Source: CBDCGW01 sp964430745 (GTDB lineage Bacteria > Acidobacteriota > UBA890). From it: a stretch of DNA of 14,030 bases. Shown here piece after piece: positions 1 through 6,664 of this stretch; positions within the stretch are counted from its first letter, which is position 1; every line of letters starts with the position of its first letter. Under the pieces are notes generated by a model. The model had not been told where the DNA came from and made no database searches. It was given only the letters and a program-made list of their open reading frames with translations. A program made the position numbers and the translations under genes. The stretch lies in the NCBI GenBank assembly GCA_964430745.1, contig CAYSHI010000241.1:1-14030 (forward strand), read 5' to 3'.

Positions 1-50
1 CTCGTCGACGATGCCGAAGCATCGCCTTCCTCGCCCTTCCTTGATCTCGC
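1..50 (-). repeat. Hairpin repeat element, copy A (right arm only, at window edge)
   Basis: Read on the minus strand this stretch has the blocks TCAAGGA, GGGCGA, GGCGATGC, a TTCG loop and GCATCGTC. The same order of blocks occurs at 13860-13905 (plus) and 13981-14025 (minus). The hairpin is GACGATGC (7-14), loop CGAA (15-18), GCATCGCC (19-26) on the plus strand. As minus-strand RNA it is an 8-bp stem with one G-U pair closed by a UUCG tetraloop. It lies about 60 bp downstream of the arylsulfotransferase-like stop codon and could end that transcript, but there is no T-run. The sequence left of position 1 is not available, so any partner arm is unseen. Confidence 0.6.
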
Positions 51-109
51 CCGCAATTCCCTCTGCAAGTGTCAAGCCATGTTGGAGACAGCACACTAGC
101 TAGCCAGCC

Positions 110-1456
110 CTACCAATCTCGCCAGTCGAGAGGGAAGTCCGGATCCAGTCGAACGACCTCGCAGAGCAAGGCGATGAGTTCGCCTTCATCTCCGGAGCGC
201 TCCGGGTTGACGAACTCCCACACCATCGTACCGTCGGCCGTCACTTCGAAGGCGCGTCCTCGCGTCGACTCGGTGATCAGGGTGTTGCCGTTCGGGAGGC
301 GCTGGTTGGCGCCGAGGACAGGTGACCGGAAGTCATTGTCAGGGCCCCCTTCGTAGGCCCAGGTGATCGCCTGTGTGAACGGGTCGAACTCGACGACCTT
401 CGAAAACCCGTGGTGCCCGAGGTTGTCGAAGAGCATGAGGTTGCCGCTTTCGAGGACCCCCGGGTCGTGTTGCTTGCTCCACATGCCGGCCAGGGCCCAA
501 ACGACAGTCTGCCGATCCATGTCGACCACCGCGATGACGTCGAGGTTTCTGAGGCTGATCAGAACGTTGCCGGCCTTGAAAGCGGGGGATCTCGACTCCA
601 GGCGACCGTCCAGAACCTCCAGTGTGTTGGTATGCAGAATGTCGCTCGTATTCTCTGGAAGCCGATCGAGCAGCGAAGCGTAGCTCGAGTTTTCGAAGGC
701 GGCGAGGATCGAGACGCGGCTCAGGACTTTCCCTTCCGCATCCAGAACCGTGATGAAATCGTCGGAAACGGTCCCATCGGGATTGAGCTCCGGACGGCTC
801 AATTCTTCGATCTCGAGAACGTAGACCCGACCATCCTCCATTACCTCGATATCGTGGTGGGTGTTGCCGGCGTAGCTCCAGACCAGATTCGAGCTCTTGT
901 CGATCTTGATCAATCCCAGCCGGTCGTAGATCGCCAGCACGTCTCCGTTGGGGTACAGGTAGGCGCGACGCCACCATTCCGCGGTGCCATAATCTCCCAG
1001 ATCGCGGTCGGGCCACACGTCGCGAAACTCCTGCGTCCACGTGTGCAAACGTCGGCCTTCCATGTCCATGAGGATGGCTTCCGGGGCGTGCCCCGAGGTG
1101 TAGAAGTTGTAGCCGTCAAATGCGAGGTCCGCCGAACGCAGCCGCACACCGCTGCCGGAGGGGCCTTTTTCGTATCCGGACAGGTAGCCGATCGAGCGCA
1201 ATTGAGCCAGCGTCTCATCGCTCACATCGACGGCGCCATCGCCGCCGCGCTCATCCGGAAACCAGACTCCCATGTCGCGCTCGGGTGCCTCCTGGGCCGT
1301 CAGCGAACGCCCCCAGTTCATCAACCTCCAGGGGATGTGTTGCCGGTGGGCGAGATAGCCGCCCAGAAACGCGATCGCTCCGACCGCAACGATGGCTCCC
1401 ACACGCAGAAATGTGGGGTTGCTACGGGAACCGGTGACTGTACGAGGGCCAGGCAC
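110..1456 (-). CDS. Arylsulfotransferase (ASST)-like membrane-anchored protein
   Basis: Resembles the arylsulfotransferase family (Arylsulfotran_2 type), beta-propeller enzymes that move sulfate between phenolic compounds in the periplasm. With a GTG start at 1456 the product is 448 aa. Residues about 18-35 form one hydrophobic segment after a short basic N-terminus, so it is an anchor or uncleaved signal. Then come an LRSIGYLSG motif (about 87-95) and a propeller with repeated blades such as PNGDVL, GNVLISLRN, ESGNLMLFDN and LPNGNTLI. Histidines likely to matter are H200-H201 (HHD), H275 (LHTN) and H330 (QHDP). I chose 1456 because GGAG sits 6 nt upstream and the N-terminus then looks normal. 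The frame stays open to a GTG at 1594, but those 46 extra residues look non-coding. It is divergent from the glycosyltransferase-like gene. The family is likely; activity and acceptor are unknown, and a non-catalytic propeller is possible. Confidence 0.75.
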   Translation of the reverse strand: MPGPRTVTGSRSNPTFLRVGAIVAVGAIAFLGGYLAHRQHIPWRLMNWGRSLTAQEAPERDMGVWFPDERGGDGAVDVSDETLAQLRSIGYLSGYEKGPSGSGVRLRSADLAFDGYNFYTSGHAPEAILMDMEGRRLHTWTQEFRDVWPDRDLGDYGTAEWWRRAYLYPNGDVLAIYDRLGLIKIDKSSNLVWSYAGNTHHDIEVMEDGRVYVLEIEELSRPELNPDGTVSDDFITVLDAEGKVLSRVSILAAFENSSYASLLDRLPENTSDILHTNTLEVLDGRLESRSPAFKAGNVLISLRNLDVIAVVDMDRQTVVWALAGMWSKQHDPGVLESGNLMLFDNLGHHGFSKVVEFDPFTQAITWAYEGGPDNDFRSPVLGANQRLPNGNTLITESTRGRAFEVTADGTMVWEFVNPERSGDEGELIALLCEVVRLDPDFPLDWRDW

Positions 1457-1575
1457 GAAGGACTCCAGTGGATACGCGCGGAGATTGAACTCTAGCGCAT
1501 CGTGGAGCGGGCAAGGGCGAGACCAGCCTCCGGTCGATGGTCGACGGCCGCCCGCGGTCCTCATCGCCAGACCAT

Positions 1576-1586
1576 TGCTATATAGT
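1576..1586. promoter_or_regulatory. Possible -10 core(s) between divergent genes
   Basis: TGC-TATATA/TATAGT is the only A/T-rich patch in the gap between the arylsulfotransferase-like gene and the glycosyltransferase-like gene. Read on the plus strand, TATAGT (1581-1586) matches the -10 consensus at 5 of 6 bases, or TATATA can be read as an extended -10 with TG at 1576-1577. The near-palindromic core could also serve the minus gene. No good -35 is visible on either strand. Confidence 0.25.
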
Positions 1587-1667
1587 GGCCGCACTCAGAT
1601 CTTCAGGAACTGGAGCCCTGAGCGCAGATGGCGTCTCCAGCTCATTGCTCGATCAGCGAGTAACACT

Positions 1668-3185
1668 GTGAACGAAGTTCGCCAGCCTGTCATGGCTGCT
1701 GCCGCCGGCGGGGCGACTCTCTCACGCGCCGAAGCGGCAGTTTACTGGACCCTTGCGCTTCTGCCGTTCCTGTTGCTCGTGGTACTCAACTGGGGGCCGG
1801 GCCCCCCGGCTGACGCGACGGATGCGTATCACTATCTGCTCCACGGCCGGGCGTTGGCGGAAGAGTCGGAATTCTCCAATACCGGCTATATCTTCAGTGT
1901 GTTGAACCACTGGATCGGGCCCCGCACGCAGCCGCCGGGGATGGCCATTTTCCTATATCCGGCCTTCAGCCTCTTCGGGGCCAACGTGTTTTTGATGCGT
2001 TTGATGGTCGCTGCGTGCGCCATCGGCTTCCTGCTCCTGGCCGGCCGCTCCTTTGCGCGGCTGGACGGCCTTCACTTCGGGCTCTCCGTCACAATGCTGG
2101 TCGGTCTGGTCCCCTTCATGGCTGCTTTTGCGGGGCACATCTACTCCGACCTCGTAAGCGCGGTGCTCCTGTGGGCCGTCGTCTACGAGGTGGACTCCGA
2201 GCGACCCTTCGACGCGAAGAAGCTGGCCCTTATCACCGGTCTCGGGGCGATGGCGATGTTGACTCGACTTACCGGTGTGGCCTTGATCGGAGGCCTGCTG
2301 CTCTTCGCCGCCGCTCGCTATCGGGACTTTGGTTGGCTTCCCTTGGTTCCTGTGGCGATTTGGTCGTTCGCGGGTGCAGCGGCCTTGTTGGCTTTCGGCG
2401 CCGTCATCCCGGTCTGGGCGCTCGGCGGCCTCCCCACGCTCGAAGAGTGGATCGCGACGGTCGCCCCCTACCGGCTGGGCCTGTTCGAGATCATGCTCTA
2501 TCCATTTCCGTGGAACCTCGCCAACGATCTTTATCACCTCTTCAGCTTCGCTTTGGTCCTTGTCGGCCTGGCTGCTTGGAGCCGCAAGGGTTGGAACCGA
2601 TTCGTCACCCTCTTCGCGGTCTCGTACGTCGCCATGATGATCGCACTGCCGGTCTACGGCAGCGGGCGTTACCTGTGGCCGATCGCCCCCTTGGTGCTCT
2701 TTGGCATGCTTAACGGCGCAGAGACCACGCTTCGGCTGCTGGTGCCGCGCCTCACGCCTGCTCAGCTCGACAAGGCCGTGATCGCCATCGCGATCGTGCT
2801 CGCCCTGGCGTCAACCGCAACGCTTGCCTCGACACCGCGGGAGCAATCGCTGGTCGAGGATCCCGATGTACAGGAGATCGTCCGCCACGTCCGCGCGATG
2901 GGCCCGGAGAACGGCCCGCGCATTGCTTTCAGGTACCCGAGGCTGTTGACCTGGGAAACACGGGTTCCCGCCATGGGGCTGCCGCTGCCGCATTTGAGCG
3001 GAGAAGGGGCCGTCGACCGGTTCATCGAGGAGCTGCGCGCCAAGAGAATCACGCACGTCATCGCTCTCGACGATACGCCCCCGAGCAAGGGTGAGGTAGT
3101 TCTCCGCCAGGCTCTACAGGAGAGACCCACAACGTTCGCTCTCGTGCACCAGGGGTCCCGTTTCTCCGTCTACGAAATCGAGTAG
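1668..3185 (+). CDS. GT-C superfamily (GT39/ArnT-like) membrane glycosyltransferase-like protein
   Basis: A 505-aa polytopic membrane protein with the plan of dolichyl/undecaprenyl-phosphate-sugar-dependent mannosyltransferase-like enzymes. After TM1 (about 25-41) comes an acidic first outer loop with D49 and D52, then YHYLLHGRALAE, matching the family's D-x-x-x-Y...A..L pattern. A QPPGMAIFLYPAFSLFG stretch (about 88-104) resembles the PP-x-Y loop before TM2. About ten more hydrophobic segments follow, then a soluble C-terminal tail from about residue 400 (EQSLVEDPDVQEIVRHV). These enzymes transfer sugars from lipid carriers on the outer face of the membrane. The start is uncertain: GTG 1668 has GAG 7 nt upstream, while ATG 1692 has no Shine-Dalgarno; the frame is open further up to 1392 but overlaps the divergent gene. 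Family assignment is moderately sure; donor and acceptor are unknown. Confidence 0.75.
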   Translation: MNEVRQPVMAAAAGGATLSRAEAAVYWTLALLPFLLLVVLNWGPGPPADATDAYHYLLHGRALAEESEFSNTGYIFSVLNHWIGPRTQPPGMAIFLYPAFSLFGANVFLMRLMVAACAIGFLLLAGRSFARLDGLHFGLSVTMLVGLVPFMAAFAGHIYSDLVSAVLLWAVVYEVDSERPFDAKKLALITGLGAMAMLTRLTGVALIGGLLLFAAARYRDFGWLPLVPVAIWSFAGAAALLAFGAVIPVWALGGLPTLEEWIATVAPYRLGLFEIMLYPFPWNLANDLYHLFSFALVLVGLAAWSRKGWNRFVTLFAVSYVAMMIALPVYGSGRYLWPIAPLVLFGMLNGAETTLRLLVPRLTPAQLDKAVIAIAIVLALASTATLASTPREQSLVEDPDVQEIVRHVRAMGPENGPRIAFRYPRLLTWETRVPAMGLPLPHLSGEGAVDRFIEELRAKRITHVIALDDTPPSKGEVVLRQALQERPTTFALVHQGSRFSVYEIE

Positions 3186-3208
3186 TACACCTGCCCCGTA
3201 ATCCCGGT

Positions 3209-3234
3209 GCCGCGCCCTCGACGTCGGGCGCGGC
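3209..3234 (+). terminator. GC-rich hairpin after glycosyltransferase-like gene
   Basis: GCCGCGCCC (3209-3217) and GGGCGCGGC (3226-3234) form a perfect 9-bp stem with an 8-nt loop, 24 bp after the stop at 3185. There is no T-run after it, so termination would be of the weak type often seen in high-GC genomes or would need Rho. Confidence 0.45.
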
Positions 3235-3243
3235 CGTCGCTCC

Positions 3244-3252
3244 TGTTATCAT
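3244..3252 (+). promoter_or_regulatory. Possible extended -10 promoter for the ThiD-like gene
   Basis: TG-T-TATCAT fits the extended -10 pattern TGnTATAAT with one mismatch in the hexamer. It sits just after the hairpin that closes the upstream gene and would start transcription near 3259, giving a leader of about 85 nt. No -35 is recognisable, which is tolerated for extended -10 promoters. Confidence 0.35.
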
Positions 3253-3343
3253 GCCCTGTCGAGGTTGCCGTGGCCGCGCGCGGTTACGCGGTGCTCGGAT
3301 TCAGTTTCATTCCCTAGCCGTCATTACCCGTCTGTCGAGAGAA

Positions 3344-4075
3344 ATGCGTCCGAAACTCATCGTAATCGGTCACGCCGACGCCACTGGTCGCCACGGGCTC
3401 GCCGCCGACATGAGGGCCGCCGAGACCCTCGGGGTCACGCCGCTCCCGGTCATCACCTCGTACGCTCTCGGCGGTACCGACGCACCCGAGGCCATACGGC
3501 CGGTTTGGGGCGGAACCATCGCCAGGCAACTCTCGGCGGCGCTCGATCAGGAGCCGGAGGCGGCCCTCGTGCGCGTCGTCGCCCGTGCCCGCCACGCGCG
3601 CCTGATCGCAGAGCAACTCGCCGACCGCGGTCCGTCGACGACGGTTGTCGCCCCGATGCCGAGTGACTTCGACTTGCTGCCGCTGGTCAACGCCCGGATT
3701 TTCCCTGCTGTCCGGCGCTACCTGTTGCCGGAGGCCCGAGCCGTCGTGCTCTCATCCCGCAGCGTCGAGGCGCTGATGGGAACAGGCGGCGACAGCCTCG
3801 ATGAACTGCGCGATGTCGGCAAGCAGATCCTCGAGGCCGGAGCAGGCGCTGCCTGGATTCGCGCCGTTGTAAACGAGGCGCGCCGAGTCGATGTGTTCGT
3901 CGATCAATCCGGCACCGGCTTGCTCGACTACCAGCCGGCCGAGGATCACGCCGAGCCCGATACGTCCGCCGCGTCGCTCGCCGCGCTGCTGGCACTCGGC
4001 ACGAAGATGCGCGAGGCCGTCGATCGGGCTCGCCGGCACGCCTATGGGCTGGACCGCGATCTACATCCGGTCTGA
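3344..4075 (+). CDS. Diverged ThiD-like (hydroxymethylpyrimidine/phosphomethylpyrimidine kinase family) protein
   Basis: A 243-aa soluble protein that aligns along its length with ThiD, the ribokinase-fold kinase that phosphorylates HMP and HMP-P in thiamine synthesis (usual length about 260). The N-terminal signature is kept in outline: GHADATGRHGLAAD (9-22) against the family GxDxSGGAGxxAD, followed by LGVTPLPVITSY (29-40). RYLLPEARAVVLSSRSVEAL (125-144) matches the LLP...TPNxxEA block, but TPN has become SSR. The KGG motif is absent near 170. The HGTGC loop reads HAEPD (202-206), so Asp replaces the catalytic Cys. The ATG at 3344 has GAGAG just upstream and gives the expected short ThiD N-terminus; the earlier ATG at 3251 does not. 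No other thiamine gene is in the window. It may be an enzyme with another substrate, a regulatory pseudo-kinase, or a decaying copy, although the frame is intact. Confidence 0.65.
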   Translation: MRPKLIVIGHADATGRHGLAADMRAAETLGVTPLPVITSYALGGTDAPEAIRPVWGGTIARQLSAALDQEPEAALVRVVARARHARLIAEQLADRGPSTTVVAPMPSDFDLLPLVNARIFPAVRRYLLPEARAVVLSSRSVEALMGTGGDSLDELRDVGKQILEAGAGAAWIRAVVNEARRVDVFVDQSGTGLLDYQPAEDHAEPDTSAASLAALLALGTKMREAVDRARRHAYGLDRDLHPV

Positions 4076-4080
4076 GCGTT

Positions 4081-4189
4081 GTCGGAGAACGTCGATCGCC
4101 GCGTTGCGCTTGCTCGTTCGACTCCGGCGTACGGGTGTACGCCTGCGTCTCTCTGCGCGGCGCGCGCCTTGCGCTCGCCGTTCTCCGAC
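4081..4189. repeat. Nested inverted repeat in convergent gap
   Basis: GTCGGAGAACG (4081-4091) has an exact reverse complement, CGTTCTCCGAC, at 4179-4189. The match continues inward imperfectly (CGA, then CGC, each after one mismatch). Inside lies a second perfect hairpin: GGCGTAC (4126-4132), loop GGGT, GTACGCC (4137-4143). It fills the gap between two genes whose ends face each other (stops at 4075 and 4229), so a bidirectional terminator is the simple reading. A small RNA or dispersed repeat is an alternative. No T-run follows either arm. Confidence 0.5.
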
Positions 4190-4228
4190 GACGCTCTGGG
4201 GCAGCGCCTGAGAACTCCCCGGAGGGTG

Positions 4229-5767
4229 TCAACCGTCGCCGCCGATGACCTCCTCGGCGTCCAGCCGCGGGAATAGCGCTTCGCTCTTGTACAACTGGCG
4301 TGGGGCTCGGGACGCATCGGCGAGGTCGTCGAGCGCCCACTCCGAAACGTCCTCGTCGATGCCCAGAGCACGCCCCATGGCGGCGGACCGCTCGGGCATG
4401 AACGGCGAGACGAGCATCGCGAGCTGTCGCAACGACGCGGCGATCTCGGACAGAACGGCGTCGAGCTCAGCCGCTTTCTCCGGGTCTTTGGCAAGGTCCC
4501 ACGGCTTGTGCGTGTCGATCGCCAGGTTGCCGGCGGCGACGAGCTTCCAGGCGGCCAACAGCCCCCCCTGCAAATCGTAGGCTTCCATCGCCGCGCGGTA
4601 TGCAGCCTCGACATCGTGCGCCACGGAACCCAAGCCCGTGAGGTCATCCCCCGTCGGGCCGCCGAGACGACCCTCGCTGTACTTCATCGCCATACCGATG
4701 GTTCGTTGCAACAGGTTGCCGAGGTCGTTGGCCAGGTCGGCGTTGTATCGGGAGACGAGTCGCTCGTGGTCGAAGTCGAAGTCACGACCGAAGCGGGCCT
4801 CGCGAAGAAGGAAATAGCGCAGTGCGTCGGCGCCGAAGCGCTCCGCCGTGGCCACCGGATCCATGACGTTCCCCATGCTCTTGCTCATGCGGCCGCCGCC
4901 GGCGAGCACGAAACCGTGCCCGAAGATCACCTTCGGCAGGGGCAGGCCCGCGGACATCAGCATCGCCGGCCAGATGACCGCGTGAAACCGCGTGATGTCC
5001 TTGCCCACGAGGTGCACGTCGGCGGGCCAGAACTTCTCGTAGCATTCGGTTTGTTCCGGGAACCCCGTCGCCGACAGGTAGTTGGTAAGGGCATCGAACC
5101 AGACGTACACGGCCTGCCCCTCGTGTCCCGGCATGGGAATCCCCCAACCATCGGAAGCACGCGAGACACTGATGTCCTCGAGACCGTCGGCGAGCAGCGC
5201 CAGCAGCTCGTTGCGCCGGTAGTCGGGCTGGACGAACTCGGGGTGGGCGTCGTAGTGCTCTTGCAGTCTTTCCTGGTACGCGGAAAGACGGAAGAAGACA
5301 TTCGCCTCTTCCCGGTACTCGGGCGCCGACTCGTGCACCGGGCACTTGCCGTCGACGAGGTCGCGGTCCTGATAGTAGGCCTCGCAACTGACGCAGTAGT
5401 AGCCGGTGTAGAAGCCCTCGTAAAAATCGCCCGCCGCCTCGGCGCGCTGCACCATCGCCTCGACGGCGACCCTGTGGCGCTCCTCCGTGGTGCGGATGAA
5501 ATCGTCGAAGCGAACGTTGACGGCCTCCCAGGCGTCGCGGAAGACCTTCTCCATGCGGTCGGTGAACTCTGCGGGAGAGAGGCCCTGCTCGTGGGCACGA
5601 CGCTCGACGTTTTGCGAGTGCTCGTCGAGACCCATGAGAAAGAAAACTTCCTCGCCCACCAACCGCTTGTAACGCGCGATCGTGTCGGCGGCGATCTTCT
5701 CGTAGGCGGTGCCGATGTGAGGGCGGCTGTTGGGGTAGTCGATGGCACAGGTGATGTAAAAGCTCAT
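4229..5767 (-). CDS. metG: Methionyl-tRNA synthetase
   Basis: Class Ia aminoacyl-tRNA synthetase that charges tRNA-Met in the cytoplasm, 512 aa. The HIGH-type motif is PHIGT (16-20) and the KMSKS-type loop is RMSKS (293-297). One zinc knuckle is present with C125, C128, C142 and H145 in the inserted connective domain, as in the single-knuckle MetRS group. GLDEHSQN (46-53) and WFDALTNYLSATG (223-235) are typical active-site blocks. The alpha-helical anticodon-binding domain runs from about 340 to the end, including NDLGNLLQR and HKPWDLAK. There is no C-terminal Trbp111/EMAP-like tRNA-binding domain. It is last in a minus-strand run after glyS and nth, 60 bp from nth. GAG 7 nt before the ATG is a modest ribosome-binding site. 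Confidence 0.97.
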   Translation of the reverse strand: MSFYITCAIDYPNSRPHIGTAYEKIAADTIARYKRLVGEEVFFLMGLDEHSQNVERRAHEQGLSPAEFTDRMEKVFRDAWEAVNVRFDDFIRTTEERHRVAVEAMVQRAEAAGDFYEGFYTGYYCVSCEAYYQDRDLVDGKCPVHESAPEYREEANVFFRLSAYQERLQEHYDAHPEFVQPDYRRNELLALLADGLEDISVSRASDGWGIPMPGHEGQAVYVWFDALTNYLSATGFPEQTECYEKFWPADVHLVGKDITRFHAVIWPAMLMSAGLPLPKVIFGHGFVLAGGGRMSKSMGNVMDPVATAERFGADALRYFLLREARFGRDFDFDHERLVSRYNADLANDLGNLLQRTIGMAMKYSEGRLGGPTGDDLTGLGSVAHDVEAAYRAAMEAYDLQGGLLAAWKLVAAGNLAIDTHKPWDLAKDPEKAAELDAVLSEIAASLRQLAMLVSPFMPERSAAMGRALGIDEDVSEWALDDLADASRAPRQLYKSEALFPRLDAEEVIGGDG

Positions 5768-5827
5768 GTGTCTGCTCGGGCGGACGGCACGTTCGCCTGA
5801 CCGCCGCCTTCTGATTCGACGGGCCTC

Positions 5828-6658
5828 TCAGGGCCCTTCCAGGTTCTTGTCTTCGAAGCCGCAGAGGTCCTCGATGTCGCAACTCCAGCACTTCGGGCGC
5901 TGCGCGTGGCACACCTCGCGACCATAACGGATTACGTTCATGTGCAACGGATAGGCGATCTCGTCGGGAACGTACTGTTGCACGTCTCGATTGGCCTTGC
6001 CCAGATCGCGGGACTCGATGATCCCCAGACGGCGCAGAATCCGGTGTACGTGCGTATCGACGGGAAACGCCGGCTGGCCCAGAGAGAATAGCAGGATGCA
6101 GTTGATGCTCTTCTCGCCGACGCCTTTGTACTTCTTCAGCTCGCGGCGAGCCTCTTCCATGTCGAGCTTCTCGAGGTAGTCGAGATCGAAGCCGCCGCGA
6201 TCTCGCTCGATCTGCCGGAGGATGGCCTTGATGCGCTTCGCCTTGACCTTGTGCAGACCGCCGACCTTGATGGCCGCGGCGATCTTGTCGACACGTGCCG
6301 CCGCGATCTGTTCCCAGCTATCGAAATGCAGCCACAGCGAGGCCCAGGCGCGGTCCCGGTTGGTGTCGGTGGTGTTCTGCGACAGGATAGTGAACACGAC
6401 CTCGTCGAGCGGCGCCTGATAGGAATCAGGTTGCGGCGTGCCGAAACGCTCCCGCAGCCGCTCGTGCAGCACGCTGATCGCGTCGGCGCGATCGGCGTCG
6501 CGCGCTGATGCGGCGATGGCGCGGTGGCGGTCGGCGGTCTTACCGGCCCGACTCCCGGCGGCGCGCTCGTGGGGTGCGGAAGACTTTCCACCGCGAGTCG
6601 ACCGCCGCGTCGCAGCGCGGGTCTTGCCTCCCTTGCGTGCCGCTGCGCCGCCGCTCAC
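5828..6658 (-). CDS. nth: Endonuclease III-family DNA glycosylase/AP lyase with basic N-terminal extension
   Basis: Base-excision repair enzyme of the HhH-GPD superfamily that removes oxidised pyrimidines and nicks at abasic sites. The core (about 60-276) has LSQNTTDTN (92-100), the helix-hairpin-helix KYKGVGEKS (176-184) with the expected lyase Lys at K183, and VDTHVHRI (200-207) with the catalytic Asp at D201. The [4Fe-4S] loop is C250-x6-C257-x2-C260-x5-C266, the canonical spacing. The first 60 residues are rich in Arg, Lys, Ala and Gly, have no family counterpart and are probably disordered. The GTG start at 6658 lies 6 nt after the glyS stop, so the two are very likely co-transcribed. 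No good Shine-Dalgarno precedes it; a later in-frame GTG (about codon 63) could start the bare catalytic core. The exact Nth subfamily is uncertain. Confidence 0.92.
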   Translation of the reverse strand: MSGGAAARKGGKTRAATRRSTRGGKSSAPHERAAGSRAGKTADRHRAIAASARDADRADAISVLHERLRERFGTPQPDSYQAPLDEVVFTILSQNTTDTNRDRAWASLWLHFDSWEQIAAARVDKIAAAIKVGGLHKVKAKRIKAILRQIERDRGGFDLDYLEKLDMEEARRELKKYKGVGEKSINCILLFSLGQPAFPVDTHVHRILRRLGIIESRDLGKANRDVQQYVPDEIAYPLHMNVIRYGREVCHAQRPKCWSCDIEDLCGFEDKNLEGP

Positions 6659-6664
6659 GGTCGG

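Noticed and set aside
410..1495. Plus-strand open frame of 361 codons opposite the arylsulfotransferase-like gene
   Set aside because: No recognisable domain, whereas the minus strand encodes a coherent propeller with conserved His positions.
3259..3343. TPP riboswitch before the ThiD-like gene
   Set aside because: The conserved CUGAGA and the other thi-box core elements are not present in the leader.
3251..3343. Earlier ATG at 3251 as the ThiD-like start
   Set aside because: It adds 31 Arg-rich residues with no family counterpart and overlaps the predicted -10 box.
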